DNA of 64,000 bases from a bacterium (GTDB lineage Bacteria > Armatimonadota > Fimbriimonadia > Fimbriimonadales > Fimbriimonadaceae). The number at the start of each line of letters is the position of its first letter. Position 1 is the stretch's first letter. A model generated the notes under the pieces. It saw only the letters and a program-made list of their open reading frames with translations. It had not been told where the DNA came from and did no database searches. The translations under genes and the position numbers were made by a program. Positions 44,801 to 51,514 of this stretch are shown here, in pieces. The stretch is taken from NCBI GenBank assembly GCA_027485645.1, contig JAIXQR010000005.1:1-64000 (forward strand), read 5' to 3'.

Positions 44801-45132
44801 GCTAGTCCAACAAGGGCTGGTTTAATCACTTCCTGTCGATAGAAGAAGTCGTAGTTCGAAACCTTGTCGTATCCTATATGGATGCGTCCTCCAATTTCAG
44901 GAAGGATCATTAACTCGACGTACTTGTTCGCAAGCGAGAGTGCTTCGTAGCTCTTGGGAATCTTGGTTGTTGAGACTGAGCTATAGAATGGAAGAGGATA
45001 GACACGTCCACTGCTTCCTTGATACACCCGAGTTTCAAGGAACATTGGAGCTTGCTCGGGAGCGCCGACCGTGTACGTGTCGAACGTTACGATATGCGCC
45101 TTCGCGGTGACCTGATCTTTGGAAGCCATCAT
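41857..45132 (-). CDS. DUF5107 domain protein with TPR array
   Basis: About 1091 residues from the ATG overlapping the permease stop (ATGA; the next codon is also ATG). Residues about 20-430: DUF5107 domain (YVELMILPEIGGRIHIGYDK, GVEFNWPQHHRPST, TFLWWANVAARVHEFYQ), a galactose-mutarotase-like beta-sandwich. From about 520: TPR-like helical repeats (HVESHVCLGKRALQRGLWAEAKNRF, AVAWRNLGIGKFNIQGDATAS, SYFQARSLQALGRSGEA). Such proteins often sit in sugar loci beside GH genes. Whether it is an enzyme itself is not settled by the sequence. Confidence 0.82.
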   Translation of the reverse strand: MMASKDQVTAKAHIVTFDTYTVGAPEQAPMFLETRVYQGSSGRVYPLPFYSSVSTTKIPKSYEALSLANKYVELMILPEIGGRIHIGYDKVSNYDFFYRQEVIKPALVGLAGPWISGGVEFNWPQHHRPSTYMPCEWCLELEEDGSKIYWLSEHEPMNRMKGMHGLKLRPDSSLIELKARLYNRTPLTQTFLWWANVAARVHEFYQSFFPKDVASVADHAKRATSSFPACDTSYYGVAYGERPSTGVPENEVPNHFNPLAGVDPNRLDWYANIPVPTSYMVTATDFEFFGGYDHQAEAGFIHVADRTISPGKKQWTWGNHEFGYAWDRNLTDEGGPYVELMAGVYTDNQPDFSFIAPYETKVFSQFWYPIRKIGPAANATRHAALSVEGNRVGICPSAPIAGALLTVRYGDHTREETVTLSLEDPLIRIYDSEVLSASLVSADGVELVSFDFSTLSAQPAPVQAQEPKLPSEVESVSELHRIAVHLDQYRHATRAPEDYWYEALRRDPGHVESHVCLGKRALQRGLWAEAKNRFKSAIELQTKLNPNPNSGDAYYLLGVTEELCGEYWSAYNHFGKAAWNYATKGASHMAMARIAMRGGKYDHALSLLSTAKLSLGDANDLHCMEAHCLRKLGGQARSKDVLDPLLKVDPLDHWALYELHMLPDSTSDDITRRYNTAVLENFQARLDLAINLEEVGAELEARELIGQVADIDPMAKVFLGERCPQPAKLADLFPNRLQELRKLESHVEHFTDDAVALMLLGNFYYDRRRHLEGIVCWEKAVEANPSLAVAWRNLGIGKFNIQGDATASMTCYEAAMEADPGEARFLYERDQLDKRLGTPATERLARLEAKPDLISMRDDLTLEYATLLNITGNPRRAVQVLSSKTFTPWEGGEGIALGAWARAQELLSREAEEPEQKLQHILAAINPPENLGESRHALANASNLWYHAATHYAALGDHALAQSYYERAANFKGDFQEMSVLQHSELSYFQARSLQALGRSGEAEIMLLALKDYAIQLRTMTAKIDYFATSLPTMLLFKDNLQARQNKSADLMLAQAHTGLGNFESAQLALNLALAYDPYCPFALDLAQELS

Positions 45133-45989
45133 TTTAATCCCGTGGTGGAAATGCCTTGCACAAATGCCTTTTGGGCGACGAAGTAAACAACAATTACCGG
45201 CGCGATGACCATCAGAGACGCCGCCATCAGAAGGTTCCAGGGCGTTCCAGTGTGTTGATTTTGGAAAGCTTGCAATCCGAGTGAGACGGTGAAGTTTCGC
45301 TGATCCGTTAGATAAAGCAGGGGTCCCAGGAAGTCGTTCCAAGACCAAAGGAACGTGAAGACGGCCACAACGGTAAGCGCAGGCTTAGCAAGCGGGATGA
45401 TGACTTTAAGAAACACACCAAATGGGCTGGCACCATCAAGGACCGCAGCCTCGCTCAATTCCTTTGGAATTGCCATGAAGAACTGGCGGAGGAGGAAGAT
45501 GTTAAAGGCACTGCCAAAGAAGGTAGGAACCCACAGGGGTCTGAAGGTTCCAATCCAACCGAAGTCGCGAAACAGCTTATAGAGAGGAACAATTAGAATC
45601 GGACCGGGAACCATCATGGTTGCCAGAGTTAGCGCGAAGAGCCATCTCTTTCCTTTCCAATCAAGGCATCCAAACGCATATCCAACGAGACTGTTCGAAA
45701 TCACCGATCCGGTGATGCACAGAATCGCTAAAAGAACAGAGTTCTGTGCATAGCGCAGAAACGGGATGTATCCCAGCTCTTTAGAACCGTAAGTCACCGC
45801 GTCGGAGTAGTTCGAAACCTGAATTCTGTCCGGGATCCACTTTGGCGGACTCGTCATCGTCTCATCCAGCGGCTTTAAAGACGTCACAACCATCCAAACT
45901 AGCGGAAGCGCAAACAGGAAAGCCAGAAAGAGCAATGCTCCGAGCTGAAGAGCCTTTGTTAAAAGAATTTTTTGTTGCTTTGAAAGCAT
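45129..45989 (-). CDS. Carbohydrate ABC transporter permease, MalG/UgpE type
   Basis: 286 residues from the ATG overlapping the upstream permease stop (TAATG). Six hydrophobic segments; the EAA loop is EAAVLDGASPFGVFLKVIIPLAKPAL, which docks the ATPase. CUT1 subfamily, inner component. No ATPase gene occurs in the operon, so a shared MsmX-like ATPase elsewhere must energise it. Confidence 0.9.
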   Translation of the reverse strand: MLSKQQKILLTKALQLGALLFLAFLFALPLVWMVVTSLKPLDETMTSPPKWIPDRIQVSNYSDAVTYGSKELGYIPFLRYAQNSVLLAILCITGSVISNSLVGYAFGCLDWKGKRWLFALTLATMMVPGPILIVPLYKLFRDFGWIGTFRPLWVPTFFGSAFNIFLLRQFFMAIPKELSEAAVLDGASPFGVFLKVIIPLAKPALTVVAVFTFLWSWNDFLGPLLYLTDQRNFTVSLGLQAFQNQHTGTPWNLLMAASLMVIAPVIVVYFVAQKAFVQGISTTGLK

Positions 45990-46870
45990 TACGCTCCACC
46001 TCCGTAGTGGACATGCCGATCTCCCAATCGTAGGGAGACCCAAGAAAGGATCATCGTGGCAAGGAAAAGCACCCAACCCATGGCACTCGCATATCCCATC
46101 CGCTGATAGAGGAATGCATTGTCGTACAAGTACATTGCCACCACGTAAGTCGAGCGGGCCGGCTGACCTCCCGGGAACATGACGAACGGTAAAGCGAAGG
46201 TTTGCAGTGATCCAATGATGCCCATAATCACGTTGAACTGAATGACCGGAGAGATCATTGGTAACGTGATGCTCTTGGTCTTTTGCCACGCCGAAGCACC
46301 GTCGAGCTCGCCAGCCTCGTAGAGAGATTGCGGAACGTCTTGTAAACCGGCTAAGTAGATCACCATGGCATTCCCGCAGCCCCACATCGAAATCATGATG
46401 AGGGTAGCTTTGGCCCAACTTGGATCAGTCAGCCAAGGAACCGCTTTGATTCCGAACTTTGATAGCCCCTCATTGAGCAATCCATATTGACCATTGAATA
46501 TCCAGAGCCAAAGGACCGCCAACGCTACCGTCGGGACGAGAGACGGAATATAGAACAGCGTTCGATATAGGCTGATCCCTTTCCGTTTCGTATTGAGCAA
46601 CAAGGCAAGACAAATAGCAAGCGCAGTTGTGAGAGGGACACTTGCGGCACAGATGATCAGCGTGTTTGATAGCGCTTTCAGGAAGATTTCATCTTGCATC
46701 AACTCCTGATAATTACTCAGCCCAATCCATACTGGTGGCTTCAGAATCGAATAGCTAGTAAAGCTAAAGTACAGCGAAGATATCACCGGATAGAACAAGA
46801 AAATTGCCATCCCAAGAATCCACGGGCTGGCAAACAAAAGTCCAATGACGTTTTGGCGGTTGCTTCTCAT
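45989..46870 (-). CDS. Carbohydrate ABC transporter permease, MalF/UgpA type
   Basis: 293 residues, six hydrophobic segments. EAA loop EAGELDGASAWQKTKSITLPMISPVI. Partner of the following MalG-type permease in CUT1 importers. It overlaps the binding-protein gene by 4 nt (ATGA) and the next permease by 1 nt. Confidence 0.9.
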   Translation of the reverse strand: MRSNRQNVIGLLFASPWILGMAIFLFYPVISSLYFSFTSYSILKPPVWIGLSNYQELMQDEIFLKALSNTLIICAASVPLTTALAICLALLLNTKRKGISLYRTLFYIPSLVPTVALAVLWLWIFNGQYGLLNEGLSKFGIKAVPWLTDPSWAKATLIMISMWGCGNAMVIYLAGLQDVPQSLYEAGELDGASAWQKTKSITLPMISPVIQFNVIMGIIGSLQTFALPFVMFPGGQPARSTYVVAMYLYDNAFLYQRMGYASAMGWVLFLATMILSWVSLRLGDRHVHYGGGA

Positions 46871-48177
46871 TTACCCAAGACCTGCTGTTGATACTTGGCC
46901 CACATGGCAACCAGCCTCGACTGCGCTTGATCCAAGGCGGCTTGGGGAGTCAGTTCGCCAAGTTCCATTTGGTCAACCGCATTTCCAACTTCGGAACCAA
47001 TCTGGGCTCGAATTCCGAGCGGCACGGGTGGAACCGCCCTCGAACTCTTGGCTAGCTTATCAAAGAGCGCGATGGCTTTGTTCGGATGACTGGTTAGGAA
47101 CTTCTGGCTCGAATTGGATAGTGGTGAGTTGCACTGCTGATCCATGCACAGTTGTTCCATGTTCTTTTGCTCTTGCACAAAAGCAAGAAACCGAAAGGCT
47201 TCGCGTGCATGCTTTGCGCCCTTTGGAATGACGAGCGTGTTGAGATTCATCGTTGAAAAGCCTGCTAGTTCGGGGTGGTTGTCGGGGTATGGAAATGGCA
47301 CAGCAAACCAGTCCATCGAAGGTTTAAACATTCGTATGTAGTTACTAAACCAGGGCCCATCGGCATAGGTGGCTAGCTTTCCGCTCAAGAAAGGGTTCTG
47401 CGGAGAGGAGTAGTTTCCAAATCCACTCCGAAAAGACTTTGTTTCCGTCACTCCATAGCGGTCAGTAAAACTCTTAACCCAGGTCCATGCTTCTAGATCA
47501 TCTTTGCCATTGACATTGATCTGGCCATCTTGCAAGAATCCATCGCCAAAGACATAAGGCATATTCCAAAGTCCCCAGCCGTCGCGCGGCATAAACGATG
47601 CCACAAGCAGTTTTCCGGAAGGATCCCGCCGGTCAGTTTGCTCCGCAAACTTATTAAACTCCGAGATCGTTCTGGGAAAAGTCTCTGGACTTGCGTATTG
47701 AGGCGGAACAAGTTGACGGTTCACATACAACGCACCCGATCCTGGAGATGTCGGAAGCGCATACAATCGACCGTAAGCCGAGCAAATGCTCCAGTAAGCC
47801 GGAATATAGTTCTCTTCAACAACCCCAGCGTCTTTCGCCAGATCCGAAAGGTCGGTTAGAGCATTTAGATCAACGAACTGCACCACCTGATCGCCCCAGA
47901 GCCCGGCGATGTCTGGCGGTGTACCGCCACTCGTCGCGAGAAGCGTCTTGTCCGCAATTCCAGAAACGCTCAAGTACTTGACGTGAATTTCAGATTGAGA
48001 AGCGTTAAATTTGTCGACGATCCGCTTCATCGCCTCCATCTCCTCTCCCGTCCACTTTTCCCAGTACTGAACTTCGATCCTATCGGTTTTGCTCACAGAC
48101 ACCTGGGAGGACTCAAGCCCGCATGCACATGCGATGCCAAGGAGGACACAGAGTACGGCCGGTAGTGCGTTATTCAT
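46867..48177 (-). CDS. ABC transporter sugar-binding protein (UgpB/family 1)
   Basis: About 436 residues. N-terminus MNNALPAVLCVLLGIACACGLES reads as a lipoprotein-type signal peptide with Cys after GIA. Family-1 pattern: IEVQYWEKWTGEEMEAMKRIVDKFN, SGGTPPDIAGLWGDQ, KLATYADGPW and NTLVIPKGAKHAREAFRFLAF. ATG 48177 is preferred to a TTG at 48198. First gene of the six-gene sugar operon that runs to GH30. Confidence 0.88.
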   Translation of the reverse strand: MNNALPAVLCVLLGIACACGLESSQVSVSKTDRIEVQYWEKWTGEEMEAMKRIVDKFNASQSEIHVKYLSVSGIADKTLLATSGGTPPDIAGLWGDQVVQFVDLNALTDLSDLAKDAGVVEENYIPAYWSICSAYGRLYALPTSPGSGALYVNRQLVPPQYASPETFPRTISEFNKFAEQTDRRDPSGKLLVASFMPRDGWGLWNMPYVFGDGFLQDGQINVNGKDDLEAWTWVKSFTDRYGVTETKSFRSGFGNYSSPQNPFLSGKLATYADGPWFSNYIRMFKPSMDWFAVPFPYPDNHPELAGFSTMNLNTLVIPKGAKHAREAFRFLAFVQEQKNMEQLCMDQQCNSPLSNSSQKFLTSHPNKAIALFDKLAKSSRAVPPVPLGIRAQIGSEVGNAVDQMELGELTPQAALDQAQSRLVAMWAKYQQQVLGK

Positions 48178-48417
48178 GAGAGCAGCGTAGAGCACCAAGA
48201 CTTCGGCATTCTATTAGTTCAGAATCTATAAAATTGCGACAGCCCGAGTGGCCTGAGCGGATAACCGAACACGGCCGAATGGATGTAATGTTTTCTATCA
48301 GCCATAAACATCTGCTAAGCCCATGTTCAAAAGCATTTTCCTCTGCAGTTCGTCCGCCAAATGCGACGCTCAAGCGGGTTTGAGATGCCAGAGCACGGCT
48401 GTAGTGAAGCTGCGTCG

Positions 48418-49476
48418 TCATGATTCACTGTTCGTCATGCCTGACGTTCCGCTCGTTGTGCCCTGCACGAAATGAACTGGGGACAGTTCGTGGCGCACCG
48501 GGCAGTAAGGGTTGAGGATGACGTCGTCTAACAGCTTTGCCCCCACTTGAGCAAGGTGCCGCAGATTGACGGAAACCGAAGACACAACGTGCCTTGAAGT
48601 GGATGGCCAATGAATAGCGTCGTAGCCAAACACTGCTAGCTGATCTGGAATCTCGATCCCTAGCTCTTCACAGACTTCGATGAAGGCGTAAGCTCGGCGG
48701 TCATGCCAGCAAAATGCGGCAGTAGGAAGGGTGTTGGACTCTTGCATCTCAGAGAGTTGCTGGCGCATCTGTTCCGACTCGCCGTTCCAGCACGTGACAT
48801 GGGTGACGACACCTTCCTTCTGAAGACGCGAGCTCAAAAGTCGAATTCGCAGGTCAGCATCCCGGATATCCGAGTGGTCCGATGTCACCGCAAGGACTGA
48901 TCGGTGCCCTTCCCGAACGATCTGGTCCGCGACGGATTCCATTCCCGAGTAGACATCGTCCCCAACGGAACTGTACTGACCAAGGGGATCGTGACTGTTA
49001 AGAATCACCACTGGCGTTATCGAACTCCGAAGCAGCGCGACCAAGGGATCATCTGCAGCGGGAGCGAACATGAGCACCCCTTCAGCGATCCCGCCGTTCA
49101 AGAACTCAAACGTTTCTTGAATACTTCGGTTGAAGTTGCACTGGATCAGTACGTCGTAGCCAATTTCGCCGCATGCGGTTTCAACTGCCGAGGAGATCTG
49201 GTCCATGTAAATGTCCCCCCACTCGCGATGGCGAAATGTGCTGTAGAGCGAAACAATATGTGTCCTGCCCTTTCGAAGCGATCTCGTGAGCATGTTGGGA
49301 GCAAATCCCTGAAGCGCAGCCGCAGCTCGGATCTTGTTCGCCGTGGCTTCAGAGATTCGTCTCTCGGTTGATTTACCACTCAGGACGAGGGATGCCGTAG
49401 AAACTGAAACGCCGGCCGCAATTGCGACACTTGAGAGCGTCGGTCGATTTTTGTCTCTATCAGTTGGCATCATCAT
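48418..49476 (-). CDS. LacI-family transcriptional regulator
   Basis: 352 residues. HTH at about 12-35 (TLSSVAIAAGVSVSTASLVLSGK), hinge helix, and periplasmic-binding-like ligand domain (PVVILNSHDPLGQYSSVGDDVYSG, GHRSVLAVTSD, LAVFGYDAIHW). The sugar operon starts 240 bases downstream on the same strand and is its likely target. Two identical operator-like repeats lie immediately before its own start, suggesting autoregulation. Confidence 0.9.
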   Translation of the reverse strand: MMMPTDRDKNRPTLSSVAIAAGVSVSTASLVLSGKSTERRISEATANKIRAAAALQGFAPNMLTRSLRKGRTHIVSLYSTFRHREWGDIYMDQISSAVETACGEIGYDVLIQCNFNRSIQETFEFLNGGIAEGVLMFAPAADDPLVALLRSSITPVVILNSHDPLGQYSSVGDDVYSGMESVADQIVREGHRSVLAVTSDHSDIRDADLRIRLLSSRLQKEGVVTHVTCWNGESEQMRQQLSEMQESNTLPTAAFCWHDRRAYAFIEVCEELGIEIPDQLAVFGYDAIHWPSTSRHVVSSVSVNLRHLAQVGAKLLDDVILNPYCPVRHELSPVHFVQGTTSGTSGMTNSES

Positions 49477-49479
49477 CGT

Positions 49480-49497
49480 TGCTCAAACATTTGACCT
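49480..49497. promoter_or_regulatory. Operator-like repeat, copy 1
   Basis: TGCTCAAACATTTGACCT, containing the dyad TCAAA-CA-TTTGA. It ends four bases from the ATG of the LacI-type regulator, overlapping its ribosome-site region. An identical 18-mer lies 45 bp further out. Confidence 0.55.
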
Positions 49498-49524
49498 GAT
49501 AGGAACGAAGTTTGGCACAGATTC

Positions 49525-49542
49525 TGCTCAAACATTTGACCT
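49525..49542. promoter_or_regulatory. Operator-like repeat, copy 2
   Basis: Identical 18-bp copy of the sequence at 49480-49497, direct orientation, 45 bp apart (about four helical turns), suited to cooperative or looped binding of a LacI-type tetramer or of two dimers. Confidence 0.55.
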
Positions 49543-49864
49543 CAGCAAGGCTTTTTTCGATTGTTTTCCTCATGGCATTAACATCTTTCGTATTAAGACT
49601 GTGAATTGGTCGTATCCAACTTGCCAACTCCCGGCCGAAATCAAGCGCAGAACAGCAGGAAGTCAATGTAGGCGCCCCAAGGGTGATGCTCATCTCCTGC
49701 CTAGTTTAGGGAATTCGCCGCAGACCTCAAAGGACCATCAGGCCGTTAAAGCAGCCAAACCACGATGTACTGCCTGGTCGGACGCAACGTGAGCGTACCG
49801 ACGACGGTGGTATCGGAATCGCCAAACTCTCCTAGTTCACAACCAGAGAGAACCTGACTCCGTG
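49543..49864. other. Intergenic, no gene seen
   Basis: Between the LacI regulator promoter and the end of the MoxR-type operon. Contains an A/T-rich stretch at about 49550-49600 that could hold the regulator's promoter. No convincing gene, RNA or terminator. Confidence 0.5.
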
Positions 49865-50386
49865 TCAGCCCAAAACCGCCGTGACGATCTCGTGGTACCG
49901 CGCTTCATCGATCCCGTTCCGCTGCTCTAGGGCGAGGGGGTGGGTTGAGTCTGTCGAGAGGAAGAAGCTCGGGCGGAGGTCGGGGGGGCCGAATTGGATT
50001 TCGACGGGGAGGCCGACGGAGTCGGGGAAGAGGGAGATTTTGCAGGCGATTTTGCCGAAGACGCGGGGCTCGTTTGAGCCATCGAGCTCCCAGATTTCGG
50101 AGTACCGCTTCAGCACCGACTCATCGACTTCGGCCCAGAGGCCCCAGCCCCAGCGGCCGGGTCCGAACTTGTACGGCACTTCGAGCATTCCCCGGACGAA
50201 CCAGCGGCCATCGACAAAGGACATGTCCTCGGACCATTCGAGCATCTCGTTTCTGTGCTCTTCGCCCGCGGCCCAGACGTCATCGGGCAGTTTCCAAGCG
50301 TAGTCGGAAATGGCGCCTTCATGGGTTTTCCCGCAAACACCACACACCCACGAGCTCTGAGGCTTCTCTTTCTTCCACGGCCACAT
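49865..50386 (-). CDS. DUF2199 family protein with CxxC finger
   Basis: 173 residues. N-terminal CGVCGKTH zinc-finger-like pair, then YAWKLPDDVWAAG, DGRWFVRGMLEVPYK, WGWGLWAEVDESV and PRVFGKIACKISLFPDSVGL. Paralogue of the protein at 36584-37144. It starts 9 bases after the vWA gene and so is the last gene of that operon. Function unknown. Confidence 0.82.
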   Translation of the reverse strand: MWPWKKEKPQSSWVCGVCGKTHEGAISDYAWKLPDDVWAAGEEHRNEMLEWSEDMSFVDGRWFVRGMLEVPYKFGPGRWGWGLWAEVDESVLKRYSEIWELDGSNEPRVFGKIACKISLFPDSVGLPVEIQFGPPDLRPSFFLSTDSTHPLALEQRNGIDEARYHEIVTAVLG

Positions 50387-50395
50387 AGCGGCATT

Positions 50396-51514
50396 TTACG
50401 CTTCCATCATTGAATCCAACCGTTGGCCCTTGATGGCTTTTGCCATGAGTTCCGGGAACATTTCGGGCGTGCAGGCAAAGGTTGGAATATCGATGGAGGC
50501 CAGGAAGGCGGCGTTGTTTTTGTCGTACATTGGCGAGCCTTCGTCGCTGAGGGCGAGGAGGCAGATGAGGTTGACGCCGGAGGCTTTGATGTTGGCGGCG
50601 CGCTTTAGGAACTGCTCGTTGTCGCCGCCTTCGATGAGGTCGCTGATGAGGACCATGATGGTGTCGCTCGGGGCGCGGACGAGGCCCTGGGCATAGCGCA
50701 GCGCCTGCTCGATATCGGTGCCGCCGCCGAGCTGAACGCTGAACAGCATTTCGACCGGATCGTCGACGACGTCGGTCAGGTTCACCACCGACGTGTCGAA
50801 GGCGATGACTTGGGTGTTCACCGCGCGGATTGACGCGAGGGTTGCACCGAAGACGCCGGCGTAGACGATGGAGGACGCCATCGACCCGCTTTGGTCGAGG
50901 CAGAGGATGACATCGCGCAGGGCACGCCCGGTTCTTCCGTAGCCGACGAGGGTTTCCGGGATGATGGTTTTGTAGTCGGCTTGGTAGTGGCGCAGGTTGG
51001 CGCGGATGGTGCGGTTCCAGTCCATCTCGCGCAGCTTGGGCCGCAGGTTTCGGACCGACTTTGAGATGCTGCCGGCGACGGCCTCGCGCAGCGGGTTCGC
51101 GAGTCGCTTCTCGAGGTCCTCCACCACCCGGCGCACCACTTGTCGGGCGGTATCGCGGGTCTTGGCCGGTAAAGCGCGGCTGAGGGACATGAGGGTTGCG
51201 ACGAGGTGAACGTCGGGCTCGACGGCGGCAAGGCACTCGGGTTCTAGGAGCATCTTGTGCAGGTTCAAGCGATCCAGAGCGTCGCGCTGCATGACCTGGA
51301 CGACCGATTGGGGGAAGTATTCGCGGATATCGCCGAGCCAGCGGGCGACGTTCGGCGAGGATGGGCCGAGGCCACCGCGCTGATCGCTATCGTAAAGCGC
51401 TTCCATGGCTTGGTCGAGTTGGGCATCTCTTCCGGCGAGGATGTAGCCCGTGCCGTCGGCATCGCTTCCGCCCAAGATGAGCCGCCACCGCCGAATTCGT
51501 TCTGTTTCAGACAT
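50396..51514 (-). CDS. vWA-domain protein of MoxR module (CoxE-like)
   Basis: 372 residues. Helical N-terminal half (about 1-195), then a von Willebrand A domain with a complete MIDAS: DQSGS at 207-211, T266 in GGGTDIEQAL and D292 in LISDLIEGG. vWA proteins of this kind act as substrate adaptors for MoxR AAA+ ATPases. It overlaps the DUF5682 gene by 8 nt. Confidence 0.9.
   Translation of the reverse strand: MSETERIRRWRLILGGSDADGTGYILAGRDAQLDQAMEALYDSDQRGGLGPSSPNVARWLGDIREYFPQSVVQVMQRDALDRLNLHKMLLEPECLAAVEPDVHLVATLMSLSRALPAKTRDTARQVVRRVVEDLEKRLANPLREAVAGSISKSVRNLRPKLREMDWNRTIRANLRHYQADYKTIIPETLVGYGRTGRALRDVILCLDQSGSMASSIVYAGVFGATLASIRAVNTQVIAFDTSVVNLTDVVDDPVEMLFSVQLGGGTDIEQALRYAQGLVRAPSDTIMVLISDLIEGGDNEQFLKRAANIKASGVNLICLLALSDEGSPMYDKNNAAFLASIDIPTFACTPEMFPELMAKAIKGQRLDSMMEA

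Noticed and set aside
48236-48290. tRNA-Leu/Ser-like fragment GCCCGAGTGGCCTGAGCGG
   Set aside because: No matching acceptor, anticodon or T-arm follows.
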